Source: Citrobacter amalonaticus Y19 (GTDB lineage: Bacteria; Pseudomonadota; Gammaproteobacteria; Enterobacterales; Enterobacteriaceae). From it: a DNA stretch of 64,000 nt. The stretch is taken from contig NZ_CP011132.1 in NCBI RefSeq assembly GCF_000981805.1, positions 5,208,001 to 5,272,000 on the forward strand. The letters are read 5' to 3'. Made by a program: the position numbers and the translations under genes. Under the pieces are notes generated by a model. That model saw nothing but the letters and a program-made list of their open reading frames with translations. It did no database searches and had not been told where the DNA came from. Shown here one piece after another: positions 25,186-32,519 of this stretch (within the stretch, counting starts at the first letter, position 1; every line of letters starts with the position of its first letter).

Positions 25186-25273
25186 AGTAGGCCGGATAAG
25201 GTGCTTGCACCGCCATCCGGCAACATTGTGATACCTGATGGCGACGCGATTGCGTCTTATCAGGCCTACGGCC
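25186..25273. repeat. REP/BIME between nrdD and nrdG
   Basis: GTAGGCCGGATAAGG...GCCATCCGGC and CCTGATGGCGAC...CTTATCAGGCCTAC form inverted REP units in the 259-bp gap. Confidence 0.9.
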
Positions 25274-25287
25274 TTTGCAAACGAAAA

Positions 25288-27426
25288 TTACCCGATCTGT
25301 CCATTTCCTAAATGCTTAACGCGACGCTTCACTTCTTCCTGTTTACCGGCGTTAAACGGACGCGCGTCCGGGCTACCTAAATAACCACATACGCGGCGGG
25401 TAACCGACACGCGTGCGGCGTCGTGGTTACCGCACTTCGGACAGGTGAAGCCTTTACTGGTGCACTCGAACTCGCCGGTAAAGCCGCACTCGTAGCATTC
25501 ATCGATTGGTGTGTTGGTGCCGTAATACGGCACATGCTGATAGCTGTAATCCCAGACGTCTTCCAGCGCTTTCAGGTTGTGCTGGATGTTCGGGTACTCG
25601 CCGTAGCAAATGAAGCCACCGCTCGCCAGCGGCGGGTAAGGCGCTTCGAAATCGATTTTGTCGTACGGATTCACCTTCTTCTCTACGTCGAGGTGGAAAC
25701 TGTTGGTGTAGTAGCCTTTATCGGTGACGCCCGGCACAACGCCAAACTCGGCGGTATCCAGACGGCAGAAGCGGTCACACAGGTTTTCACTCGGCGTGCT
25801 GTACAGGCTGAAACCGTAGCCCGTCTCTTCCTTCCACTTATCGACGGCCTGACGCAGATGCTCAACAATGGCAACAGCTTTCGCGCGCAGTACGTCGCTG
25901 TCATACAGATGCGTATCGCCAAACAGGGCGTTGATGGTTTCGTGGATACCGATGTAGCCTAGTGAAATCGATGCGCGACCGTTTTTAAAGATTTCCGCAA
26001 TGTCATCATCGGCTTTCAGACGTACGCCACAGGCCCCTTCCATATACAGGATCGGTGCGACGCGGGCTTTAACGCCTTCCAGACGGGCGATACGGGTCAT
26101 CAGCGCTTTACGCGCCAGCGTCAAACGATCGTCCAGCAACTTCCAGAACGTCTGCTCATCACCACCCGCTTCCAGTGCGATTCGCGGCAGGTTGAGGCTG
26201 ATCACGCCGAGGTTATTACGCCCATCGTGAACCTGTTCGCCCTTTTCGTTTTCCCACACGCCGAGGAAGCTGCGGCAGCCCATCGGGGTTTTGAACGAAC
26301 CGGTGACTTTCACCACCTGATCGTAGTTCAGGATGTCCGGATACATACGTTTGCTGGCACACTCCAGCGCCAGTTGTTTGATGTCGTAGTTCGGGTCGCC
26401 AAACTTGTGGTTCAGGCCGTCACGAATTGCAAACACCAGTTTCGGGAACACGGCGGTTTTGCGATTTTTACCCAGACCAGCGATACGGTTACGCAGAATG
26501 GACTGCTGAATCAGGCGCGATTCCCAACTGGTGCCCAGACCGAAACCAAAGGTGACGAACGGCGTCTGGCCGTTGGCGGTATGCAGCGTATTGACCTCAT
26601 ACTCCAGAGACTGGAATGCGTCGTAGCACTCTTTCTCGGTACGGGAATGCGCGTAGCCGTCGGCATCCGGAATTTGCCACTCTTCCGCCGTTTTACGGTG
26701 CTTTTTGAAGCTGGCGGTCACGAACGGCGCGAGCACTTCATCAATACGGTTAATGGTGGTGCCGCCGTAAATATGGCTGGCAACCTGAGCGATGATTTGC
26801 GCGGTCACGGCGGTGGCGGTAGAGATCGATTTTGGCGGTTCGATCTCCGCATTCCCCATCTTAAAGCCCTGCGTCAGCATCCCTTTCAGATCGATCAACA
26901 TACAGTTGAACATCGGGAAGAACGGGGAATAGTCGAGATCGTGATAGTGAATGTCACCGCGCTCGTGCGCCTGCACCACATCACGCGGCAGCAGATGCTG
27001 ACGAGCGTAGTGTTTGGCCACGATACCGGCCAGCAGGTCGCGCTGGGTCGGGATGACTTTACTGTCTTTGTTGGCGTTCTCATTGAGCAACGCAGAGTTG
27101 GTTTGCTCCACCAGGCCGCGAATTTCCTGGTTCAGGCGACCGCGTTTCTCACGCTGAATATCACGGTCATGACGATATTCAATGTAGGCGCGCGCGAGTT
27201 GCTTGTAAGGACCCGACATCAGTTGGTTCTCAACCGCGGTCTGGATCTCATTAATATCGACCTGGCTACGCGCATCCATCTGGCTGCTTACGACTTCTGC
27301 GACGGTGGCGCAGTAATCTGCGTCATCGACTCCCGCTGCTTTAGCTGCACGCAGAATGGCTTCTTTGATGCGCTCTGATTTAAACGGCACTTTACAGCCA
27401 TCTCGTTTCATCACATGCGGTGTCAT
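25288..27426 (-). CDS. nrdD: Anaerobic ribonucleoside-triphosphate reductase
   Basis: Class III ribonucleotide reductase, 712 aa. It reduces NTPs to dNTPs without oxygen. An N-terminal ATP cone (about 3-93) gives allosteric control. The C-terminal zinc-ribbon cysteines (CYECGFTG and CPKCGNHD) and the glycyl-radical motif RVCGYLGSP near residue 680 are intact. ATG 27426 (MTPHVMKR) is chosen over GTG 27432 because GGAG lies five bases upstream and the E. coli protein starts there. Confidence 0.98.
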   Translation of the reverse strand: MTPHVMKRDGCKVPFKSERIKEAILRAAKAAGVDDADYCATVAEVVSSQMDARSQVDINEIQTAVENQLMSGPYKQLARAYIEYRHDRDIQREKRGRLNQEIRGLVEQTNSALLNENANKDSKVIPTQRDLLAGIVAKHYARQHLLPRDVVQAHERGDIHYHDLDYSPFFPMFNCMLIDLKGMLTQGFKMGNAEIEPPKSISTATAVTAQIIAQVASHIYGGTTINRIDEVLAPFVTASFKKHRKTAEEWQIPDADGYAHSRTEKECYDAFQSLEYEVNTLHTANGQTPFVTFGFGLGTSWESRLIQQSILRNRIAGLGKNRKTAVFPKLVFAIRDGLNHKFGDPNYDIKQLALECASKRMYPDILNYDQVVKVTGSFKTPMGCRSFLGVWENEKGEQVHDGRNNLGVISLNLPRIALEAGGDEQTFWKLLDDRLTLARKALMTRIARLEGVKARVAPILYMEGACGVRLKADDDIAEIFKNGRASISLGYIGIHETINALFGDTHLYDSDVLRAKAVAIVEHLRQAVDKWKEETGYGFSLYSTPSENLCDRFCRLDTAEFGVVPGVTDKGYYTNSFHLDVEKKVNPYDKIDFEAPYPPLASGGFICYGEYPNIQHNLKALEDVWDYSYQHVPYYGTNTPIDECYECGFTGEFECTSKGFTCPKCGNHDAARVSVTRRVCGYLGSPDARPFNAGKQEEVKRRVKHLGNGQIG

Positions 27427-27453
27427 GATCACTCCATAATTTGTAAGAACAGG

Positions 27454-27540
27454 TTATCCACAGAGGCTCGGGAAGCATTGATATGATTATTCATCTCTCT
27501 ATCCAATCACTTCCCGCAATCCAGTCCCATGTTATCCACA
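27454..27540. promoter_or_regulatory. Two perfect DnaA boxes in the nrdD leader
   Basis: TTATCCACA occurs at 27454-27462 and 27532-27540 in the same orientation, 78 bp apart. Both are exact matches to the high-affinity DnaA box. They lie between the predicted promoter and the nrdD start codon. Confidence 0.7.
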
Positions 27541-27589
27541 ATGTCACCCTGACTGTGGACATCATCGTTGTTGTAAATGTAGTTGATTA

Positions 27590-27636
27590 ATACAACATGT
27601 TGGGGCGGATTGCATTCTAAGTTCTATATATAGTGA
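27590..27636. promoter_or_regulatory. Paired NrdR boxes upstream of nrdD
   Basis: The sites centre on CAACATGTTG (27593-27602) and CTATATATAG (27624-27633). Against the NrdR consensus acaCwAtATaTwGtgt I count 11 and 12 matches of 16. The centres are exactly 31 bp apart, about three helical turns, the normal spacing of NrdR pairs. Confidence 0.65.
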
Positions 27637-27677
27637 TTTGCATCAAAAGTGTTTGCGATTTTTTTGATATAGCGCAA
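27633..27677. promoter_or_regulatory. Candidate FNR sites for anaerobic induction of nrdD
   Basis: GTGATTTGCATCAA (27633-27646) matches TTGAT-N4-ATCAA at 9 of 10 positions; TTGATATAGCGCAA (27664-27677) matches at 8 of 10. Anaerobic FNR activation of nrdDG is established in E. coli. Confidence 0.6.
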
Positions 27678-27790
27678 GGTAAAAAGCAGAGCGTACAGTT
27701 GGCGCGCGTTATAGCGATTGTAAATTGTGATAGAGAAAAATCTGATTATTTATTCAGCAAAAACAGTTAGCTAAGGCAAACCAGGAATTC

Positions 27791-27818
27791 TGCCCGGAAA
27801 GACGTCCTTCTCCGGGCA
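27791..27818 (-). terminator. Hairpin downstream of treC
   Basis: TGCCCGGA / TCCGGGCA stem of 8 bp with a 12-nt loop, 17 bp beyond the treC stop. The following bases on the minus strand are not T-rich, so termination is only likely. Confidence 0.45.
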
Positions 27819-27834
27819 TGAGGGGGTCAGCCGG

Positions 27835-29490
27835 TTACTTCTGAAGCCACCAGATGGCTTCGAAAGGACGCAGCGTCATTGCCGTCGGCTGTGGTGAAAC
27901 TTCATCATAGTTGTGCATCAGTACCTGCCAGCTACCCCGGCACGATTCCGGTCGCCAGGCCTGACATTCACCGCTCAGGTTGGCAATGACCAGCAGCGTT
28001 TGCCCCTGCCATTCGCGGCGATAGCACCAGAGATACGGGCTGTCCGGCAACAGATCCTGATAGTCGCCCCAGGCGAGTACCGGTTCAGATTTGCGTAACG
28101 CAATCAGCCGTTGGTAGGTGTAAAACACTGACGCGTTATCGCCGAGCGCGCGCTCCACGTTGATGTCCGCGTAGTTATCGCACAGAGGGATCCACGGTTC
28201 GCCCTGGCTGAAACCTGCGTTTTTTCGGCCATCCCATTGCATTGGCGTACGACTGTTGTCGCGGGATTTACTGGCCAGGATTGCCAGAAGCTCATTGGCA
28301 TCACGACCTTCAGCCCGCAACTCAGCGAACATGTTATGGCTTTCCACATCACGGTAGTCGGTGATTCGGGTGAAGTGCGGATTGGTCATGCCGATCTCTT
28401 CACCCTGGTAGATATACGGCGTCCCCTGCATGCCGTGCAGCACCATCGCCAGCATTTTTGCCGCTGGCACCCGATATTCACCTTCGTCGCCGAAACGTGA
28501 CACGATGCGCGGCTGATCGTGGTTACACCAGAACAGCGCATTCCATGCGACGTTATGCATCCCTTGCTGCCAGTGGCGGAACAGGGTTTTCAACGCGACA
28601 AAATCGGGCTTCGCCAGTGTCCATTTCTCTCCATCAGGATAATCAACCTTCAGGTGATGAAAATTGAAGGTCATCGACAGTTCGCTACCGTCCAGCGCGG
28701 CATAGCGCTGGCAATGTTCCAGCGTGGTGGAGGACATCTCGCCGACCGTCATCAGCTTGCGCGGCGTAAAGACGTCACGGTTCATCTCATGCAGAAATTC
28801 ATGCGCCCGCGGCCCATCGGTGTAAAAGCGGCGACCGTCTCCGTCAAGGTCGTTGGGGAAGCTCTGATCTTTAGAAATCAGATTGACGACGTCCAGGCGC
28901 AGGCCATCCACGCCGCGATCGGCCCAGAATTCGCAGACTTTTTTCAGCTCGGCGCGAACGGCAGGGTTTTCCCAGTTCAGGTCCGCCTGTTCCGGGGCGA
29001 AGAGGTGCAGGTAATACTGTTCGCTCTGCGCATGCCATTGCCAGGCGTTGCCGCCAAACTTAGAACGCCAGTTGTTGGGGAGCGTATCGGGCGTGCCGTC
29101 GCGCCAGATGTAAAACTCGCGATACGGGCTGTCCTTGTCGAGCGCCTCACGAAACCAGGCGTGCTGCGTGGAGGTGTGATTAAACACCATATCGAGAATG
29201 ATGCGGATACCGCGCGCTTTTGCCTGGGCGACCAGTTCGTCGAAATCATCCAGCGTACCGTAGGCGGGATCGATTGCCGTGTAGTTGGCGACATCGTAGC
29301 CATTATCCACCTGCGGCGAGATATAGAACGGCGTCAGCCAGATGGCATCCACGCCCAGTTTATGCAGATAGTCGAGGCGCTGGGTCACGCCACGTAAATC
29401 GCCAGTGCCGCTGCCGGTCGTATCCTGAAAGCTCCTGGGATAAATCTGGTAGATGACGCCGTTTTGCCACCAGTGGGGAAGGGTATTCAT
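27835..29490 (-). CDS. treC: Trehalose-6-phosphate hydrolase (alpha,alpha-phosphotrehalase)
   Basis: Cytosolic GH13 enzyme, 551 aa as in E. coli. It splits trehalose 6-phosphate into glucose and glucose 6-phosphate. GH13 signature regions are present: DMVFNHTS, GLRLDVVNLI with the nucleophile Asp, VGEMSS with the acid/base Glu, and NHDQPR. ATG 29490 (MNTLPHWW) follows an AGGAA box; the longer in-frame start would overlap the treB side without a ribosome-binding site. It is the second gene of treBC. Confidence 0.98.
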   Translation of the reverse strand: MNTLPHWWQNGVIYQIYPRSFQDTTGSGTGDLRGVTQRLDYLHKLGVDAIWLTPFYISPQVDNGYDVANYTAIDPAYGTLDDFDELVAQAKARGIRIILDMVFNHTSTQHAWFREALDKDSPYREFYIWRDGTPDTLPNNWRSKFGGNAWQWHAQSEQYYLHLFAPEQADLNWENPAVRAELKKVCEFWADRGVDGLRLDVVNLISKDQSFPNDLDGDGRRFYTDGPRAHEFLHEMNRDVFTPRKLMTVGEMSSTTLEHCQRYAALDGSELSMTFNFHHLKVDYPDGEKWTLAKPDFVALKTLFRHWQQGMHNVAWNALFWCNHDQPRIVSRFGDEGEYRVPAAKMLAMVLHGMQGTPYIYQGEEIGMTNPHFTRITDYRDVESHNMFAELRAEGRDANELLAILASKSRDNSRTPMQWDGRKNAGFSQGEPWIPLCDNYADINVERALGDNASVFYTYQRLIALRKSEPVLAWGDYQDLLPDSPYLWCYRREWQGQTLLVIANLSGECQAWRPESCRGSWQVLMHNYDEVSPQPTAMTLRPFEAIWWLQK

Positions 29491-29537
29491 AGTCATTTCC
29501 TGGTTATGCGAGGGGCGCAAGTGCGCCCCGAATAAAA

Positions 29538-30959
29538 TCAGACAATCTGTAACGTGCCCTGACGGTATTTACGCTGGTAGACCACGGAGGTCAGCACGAT
29601 CGGGATGACAATGGCGATCGCCATCGCGACGGCGTAAACCTGCCAGTAAGTCGGTTGGATGGAGAGGATGCCCGGTAAGCCGCCGACGCCGATGCCGTTG
29701 GCCATCACCCCGTACAGACCACAGAGCAGCCCGGCAAGGCCGGAGCCGATCATCGCGCAGAGCATCGGGAAGCGGTATTTCAGGTTGATACCGTACATTG
29801 CCGGCTCGGTGACCCCCAGATAGGCGGAGATCGCGGCAGGAACGGAGATCTCGCGTTCGTTCTGTTTACGGCTGGCGATAATAATGCCCACCACCGCAGA
29901 AGCCTGCGCGATGTTGGAAAGGGCAATCAGCGGCCATACCGGGGTTCCCCCCATGCTCTGGATCATCTGCATATCAATGGCGAGCGTGGTCTGATGCACG
30001 CCGGTAATCACCAACGGGGCGTACAGGAAGCCGAACAGCGCCGCGCCAATCGGGGCGAAGCTGCCGGTCATCAGATGGCGAACCGCAAACGCCACGCCGT
30101 CGCCAATCAAGCGGCCAAACGGGCCGATCAGCGCATGAGCGAGGAAGACCGCGAGGATCAATGAACAGACCGGCACCACAACGAGGTAGAGGTAATCCGG
30201 CACCATGCGTTTCAGGCGCGTTTCAATCATGCCCAGCGCCAGACCGGCCAGCAGTGCCGGAATGACCTGTGCCTGATAGCCCACTTTCGCGATGGTGAAC
30301 AGGCCGAAGTTCCACACCTCCGGTACCTGTTGCCCCAGCAGATACGCGTTCATCAACTGTGGCGATACCAGCGTGACGCCAAGCACGATGCCGAGGATCG
30401 GCGTGCCGCCCATTTTTTTCACCGCTGACCAGCAGATGCCCACCGGCAGATAGAAGAAGATGGCTTCGCCAATTAGCCACAGGAAGTCATAAATCGTTTT
30501 CAGCGCCGGATACATCTGCGCCAGCGTCTGGCCGTTGCTCATCGGCAGGTCGCCAATGACGTTACGAAAACCTAAAATCAAGCCCCCGCTGATCAGCGCC
30601 GGCAGCAGCGGGAAGAAGATTTCAGCGAAGTGGGAAATGAGCTGTTCATGCCATTTCATGTTCTGGCGAGCCGCTTTTTTCGCCTGCTCTTTATCGGCGT
30701 GCGCCTGTCCGGTGGTCGCCAGCAGCGCCTTGTAGTAATCGCCGACCTCGGTGCCAATCACCACCTGGAACTGACCGGCGTTGGTAAAGCAGCCTTTGAC
30801 CATCGGCAACTCTTCGATTTCCTTCGGTCTGGCGTTTGCTGGCTGATTCAGCACAAAGCGCAGGCGCGTAATACAGTGACTCACTGTGGCGATATTCTCT
30901 CGCCCGCCTACCAGCGCTATCAGCCGGTCAATATCCGCTTGTTTAACTTTGCTCATCAT
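29538..30959 (-). CDS. treB: PTS trehalose-specific EIIBC component
   Basis: Inner-membrane PTS permease, 473 aa. The N-terminal EIIB domain carries the phosphorylated Cys29 (SHCITRLRF), followed by a glucose-superfamily EIIC with about ten membrane segments. There is no EIIA domain; phosphate comes from the shared EIIA-Glc (Crr). It imports trehalose as trehalose 6-phosphate for TreC. It is the first gene of treBC, and the TreR operator lies about 80 bp upstream. Confidence 0.98.
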   Translation of the reverse strand: MMSKVKQADIDRLIALVGGRENIATVSHCITRLRFVLNQPANARPKEIEELPMVKGCFTNAGQFQVVIGTEVGDYYKALLATTGQAHADKEQAKKAARQNMKWHEQLISHFAEIFFPLLPALISGGLILGFRNVIGDLPMSNGQTLAQMYPALKTIYDFLWLIGEAIFFYLPVGICWSAVKKMGGTPILGIVLGVTLVSPQLMNAYLLGQQVPEVWNFGLFTIAKVGYQAQVIPALLAGLALGMIETRLKRMVPDYLYLVVVPVCSLILAVFLAHALIGPFGRLIGDGVAFAVRHLMTGSFAPIGAALFGFLYAPLVITGVHQTTLAIDMQMIQSMGGTPVWPLIALSNIAQASAVVGIIIASRKQNEREISVPAAISAYLGVTEPAMYGINLKYRFPMLCAMIGSGLAGLLCGLYGVMANGIGVGGLPGILSIQPTYWQVYAVAMAIAIVIPIVLTSVVYQRKYRQGTLQIV

Positions 30960-31039
30960 GAAGCCTCGTGGCGATGACTGTGAAAAGGGGGTTGTTATGC
31001 GATGGGCTCAGAGTATATCCGGGATAAAAAATTAAAAAT

Positions 31040-31051
31040 GGGAACGTTCCC
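31040..31051. promoter_or_regulatory. TreR operator of treBC
   Basis: GGGAACGTTCCC is a perfect 12-bp palindrome of LacI-family type, at the position of the known TreR box upstream of treB. It lies in the 143-bp gap between treR and treB. Confidence 0.85.
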
Positions 31052-31102
31052 GAAACGCAGCGAAGATCACAAATTATCGTTCAGAAAGCGATCAGCAATG
31101 AT

Positions 31103-32050
31103 TCAGGAAAGGGTGGAAGGAATGACTATCTGGCGCAGATCGCTGCGTCCGTTGATCTGCTCTACCAGTTGGGCAGCCGCCTGGCGCCCGGCTTCGGCAT
31201 AACCGGGATCGACCGTGACGATCTCCGGATGCAGGAATTTCATCAGCGGCGTATTACCAACGCTCGCCAGTTGCAGGTTATCGACTCGCTGTTCCTGCAA
31301 ATACTTACTGGCGCCGAGCGCGAGGGTATCCGTGGCGCATACCAGCGCGGAAGTGTCCGGCGTAATGACGCTCGCGGCATGCTCATAGCCTTGCTTCATC
31401 GCCAGACCTGGCAGGGCAGCAACGGGATGTAACTTATGTTGTTTGCAAAAGGCGAGATAGGCGTCATGGCGGCGCTGTCCGGTGGTGACGTCACTGTGCG
31501 GAACGCCGAGGAAACTGATGTTGCGATGTCCCTGATCGTACAGGCGCTGCATCAGGATTTTAATCGCCCCGTCGTCGTCGTAGCAGACGGAAGCAAAGCC
31601 TTTTGCATCACGAGCCAGCAATACCAGTGATGCCTGCCACGGGGCGATCATCGCGTCGGTGATGCCGGTAAAGCCAAACAGCACCACGCCGTCGATGTTG
31701 CGGCGTTTCAGCATTCCCAGGTGCTCTTCCACTTTCTCCGGGGAAAACTGGCTTTCCATCATAATAGGATCGTAACCCTGCTCATAAAACACCGGCAGCA
31801 TCGTCTGTACGGCAAGATTTTCCGACAGTGAATCGAGACGAGTCACAATGATGGCGACCACTTTATCGCTTTGACCACGCATGGCGCGGGCAGAACGAGA
31901 AGGGGAAAATCCGTGCTGATTCATCACGGCTTCGACACGCTCGCGAGTCCGTTCACTGACGCCACTTTCGTTGTTCAGCACACGGGAAACGGTGGATTTC
32001 CCCACACCGCTTAAGCGGGCGATGTCTTTGATAGTCAGCCGATTTTGCAT
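31103..32050 (-). CDS. treR: Trehalose operon repressor TreR
   Basis: LacI/GalR-family repressor, 315 aa. The N-terminal HTH is clear (LTIKDIARLSGVGKSTVSRVLN, about 5-26), with hinge helix SRSARAMRG and a periplasmic-binding-protein-like effector domain that binds trehalose 6-phosphate. It represses treBC, which lies downstream on the same strand with its own promoter. Confidence 0.98.
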   Translation of the reverse strand: MQNRLTIKDIARLSGVGKSTVSRVLNNESGVSERTRERVEAVMNQHGFSPSRSARAMRGQSDKVVAIIVTRLDSLSENLAVQTMLPVFYEQGYDPIMMESQFSPEKVEEHLGMLKRRNIDGVVLFGFTGITDAMIAPWQASLVLLARDAKGFASVCYDDDGAIKILMQRLYDQGHRNISFLGVPHSDVTTGQRRHDAYLAFCKQHKLHPVAALPGLAMKQGYEHAASVITPDTSALVCATDTLALGASKYLQEQRVDNLQLASVGNTPLMKFLHPEIVTVDPGYAEAGRQAAAQLVEQINGRSDLRQIVIPSTLS

Positions 32051-32208
32051 CCTGTTTTCCCGTGGTACGCTGCAAAAGATGATAAGAGGGTAACTTTACT
32101 CGTAGAAACCTCAATGGGCAAAGTCTGGTTTATACACGTCATCCTTCACGCTGCCTCAGTCCTGGCGTCGTTCATTCACTTGCCTCAGGATGCACCCGAA
32201 TGATTTTG

Positions 32209-32243
32209 TGTATACGTTTTGTTTAATTGCCGGGGGTTATTAT
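32209..32243 (+). promoter_or_regulatory. PhoP box and promoter of mgtLA
   Basis: TGTATA-CGTTT-TGTTTA (32209-32225) fits the direct-repeat PhoP box (T/G)GTTTA-N5-(T/G)GTTTA with one mismatch. The -10 candidate TATTAT (32238-32243) lies 12 bp further on, the standard PhoP-promoter spacing. The predicted transcript would start near 32250. Confidence 0.75.
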
Positions 32244-32249
32244 AACGCC

Positions 32250-32519
32250 ATAGATGCCACAAATATTATGATCTACAACTTATAATCTGCGGGCTAAATC
32301 ATTCACTTACCGGAGGCTTTATGGATCCCGATCCCACCCCTCTCCCGACATGGAGAACACGCGCTTTCCGGTAAGTCTGCCCTTCGCTGTCTTACCGGTG
32401 ATGTAAGACAGTGACGCGTTAACGTCCCTGTTAAGAAAATCATGTTACCTGTCAGGTAAGGCTTTGCCACGCCTGAAGGATATTTCTGCGCCCGTCTTGT
32501 TGGCGCGGAGGGACTGCCT
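32250..32519 (+). promoter_or_regulatory. mgtA 5' leader (Mg2+-responsive)
   Basis: About 270 nt between the predicted transcript start and the mgtA ATG. It contains mgtL and GC-rich inverted segments such as ACCGGAGGC/GCGCTTTCCGGT and CTTACCGG/GTAAG. In Salmonella and E. coli this leader controls read-through by Mg2+ and by mgtL translation through Rho. I did not fold it. Confidence 0.75.
32321..32374 (+). CDS. mgtL: MgtL leader peptide
   Basis: A 17-codon frame, MDPDPTPLPTWRTRAFR, behind CGGAGGC. The proline-rich N-terminal half (DPDPTPLP) is the sensor: inefficient Pro-codon decoding at low Mg2+ or low proline, or ribosome destabilisation at Asp/Pro, changes leader structure and lets transcription reach mgtA. 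The C-terminal half differs from the K-12 peptide (which has RRRLKLFR). It is too short for normal gene finders. Confidence 0.9.
   Translation: MDPDPTPLPTWRTRAFR

Larger units (their letters stand above)
27427..27834. other. nrdD promoter and long leader region
   Basis: About 408 bp without a gene. It holds two perfect DnaA boxes, a pair of NrdR boxes and two FNR-like sites, listed separately. The promoter signals cluster at 27590-27680, leaving a leader of roughly 170-200 nt before nrdD. The hairpin at 27791-27818 belongs to the treC 3' side. Confidence 0.75.

Noticed and set aside
25120..25311. 63-codon frame between nrdG and nrdD
   Set aside because: It runs through a REP element and into the nrdD 3' end, so coding is unlikely.
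26227..27378. 383-codon open frame antisense to nrdD
   Set aside because: It is fully inside a highly conserved gene, with composition typical of antisense frames and no family resemblance.
31056..31071. CRP site beside the TreR operator
   Set aside because: Only the TCACA half is present; the other half matches one base of five.
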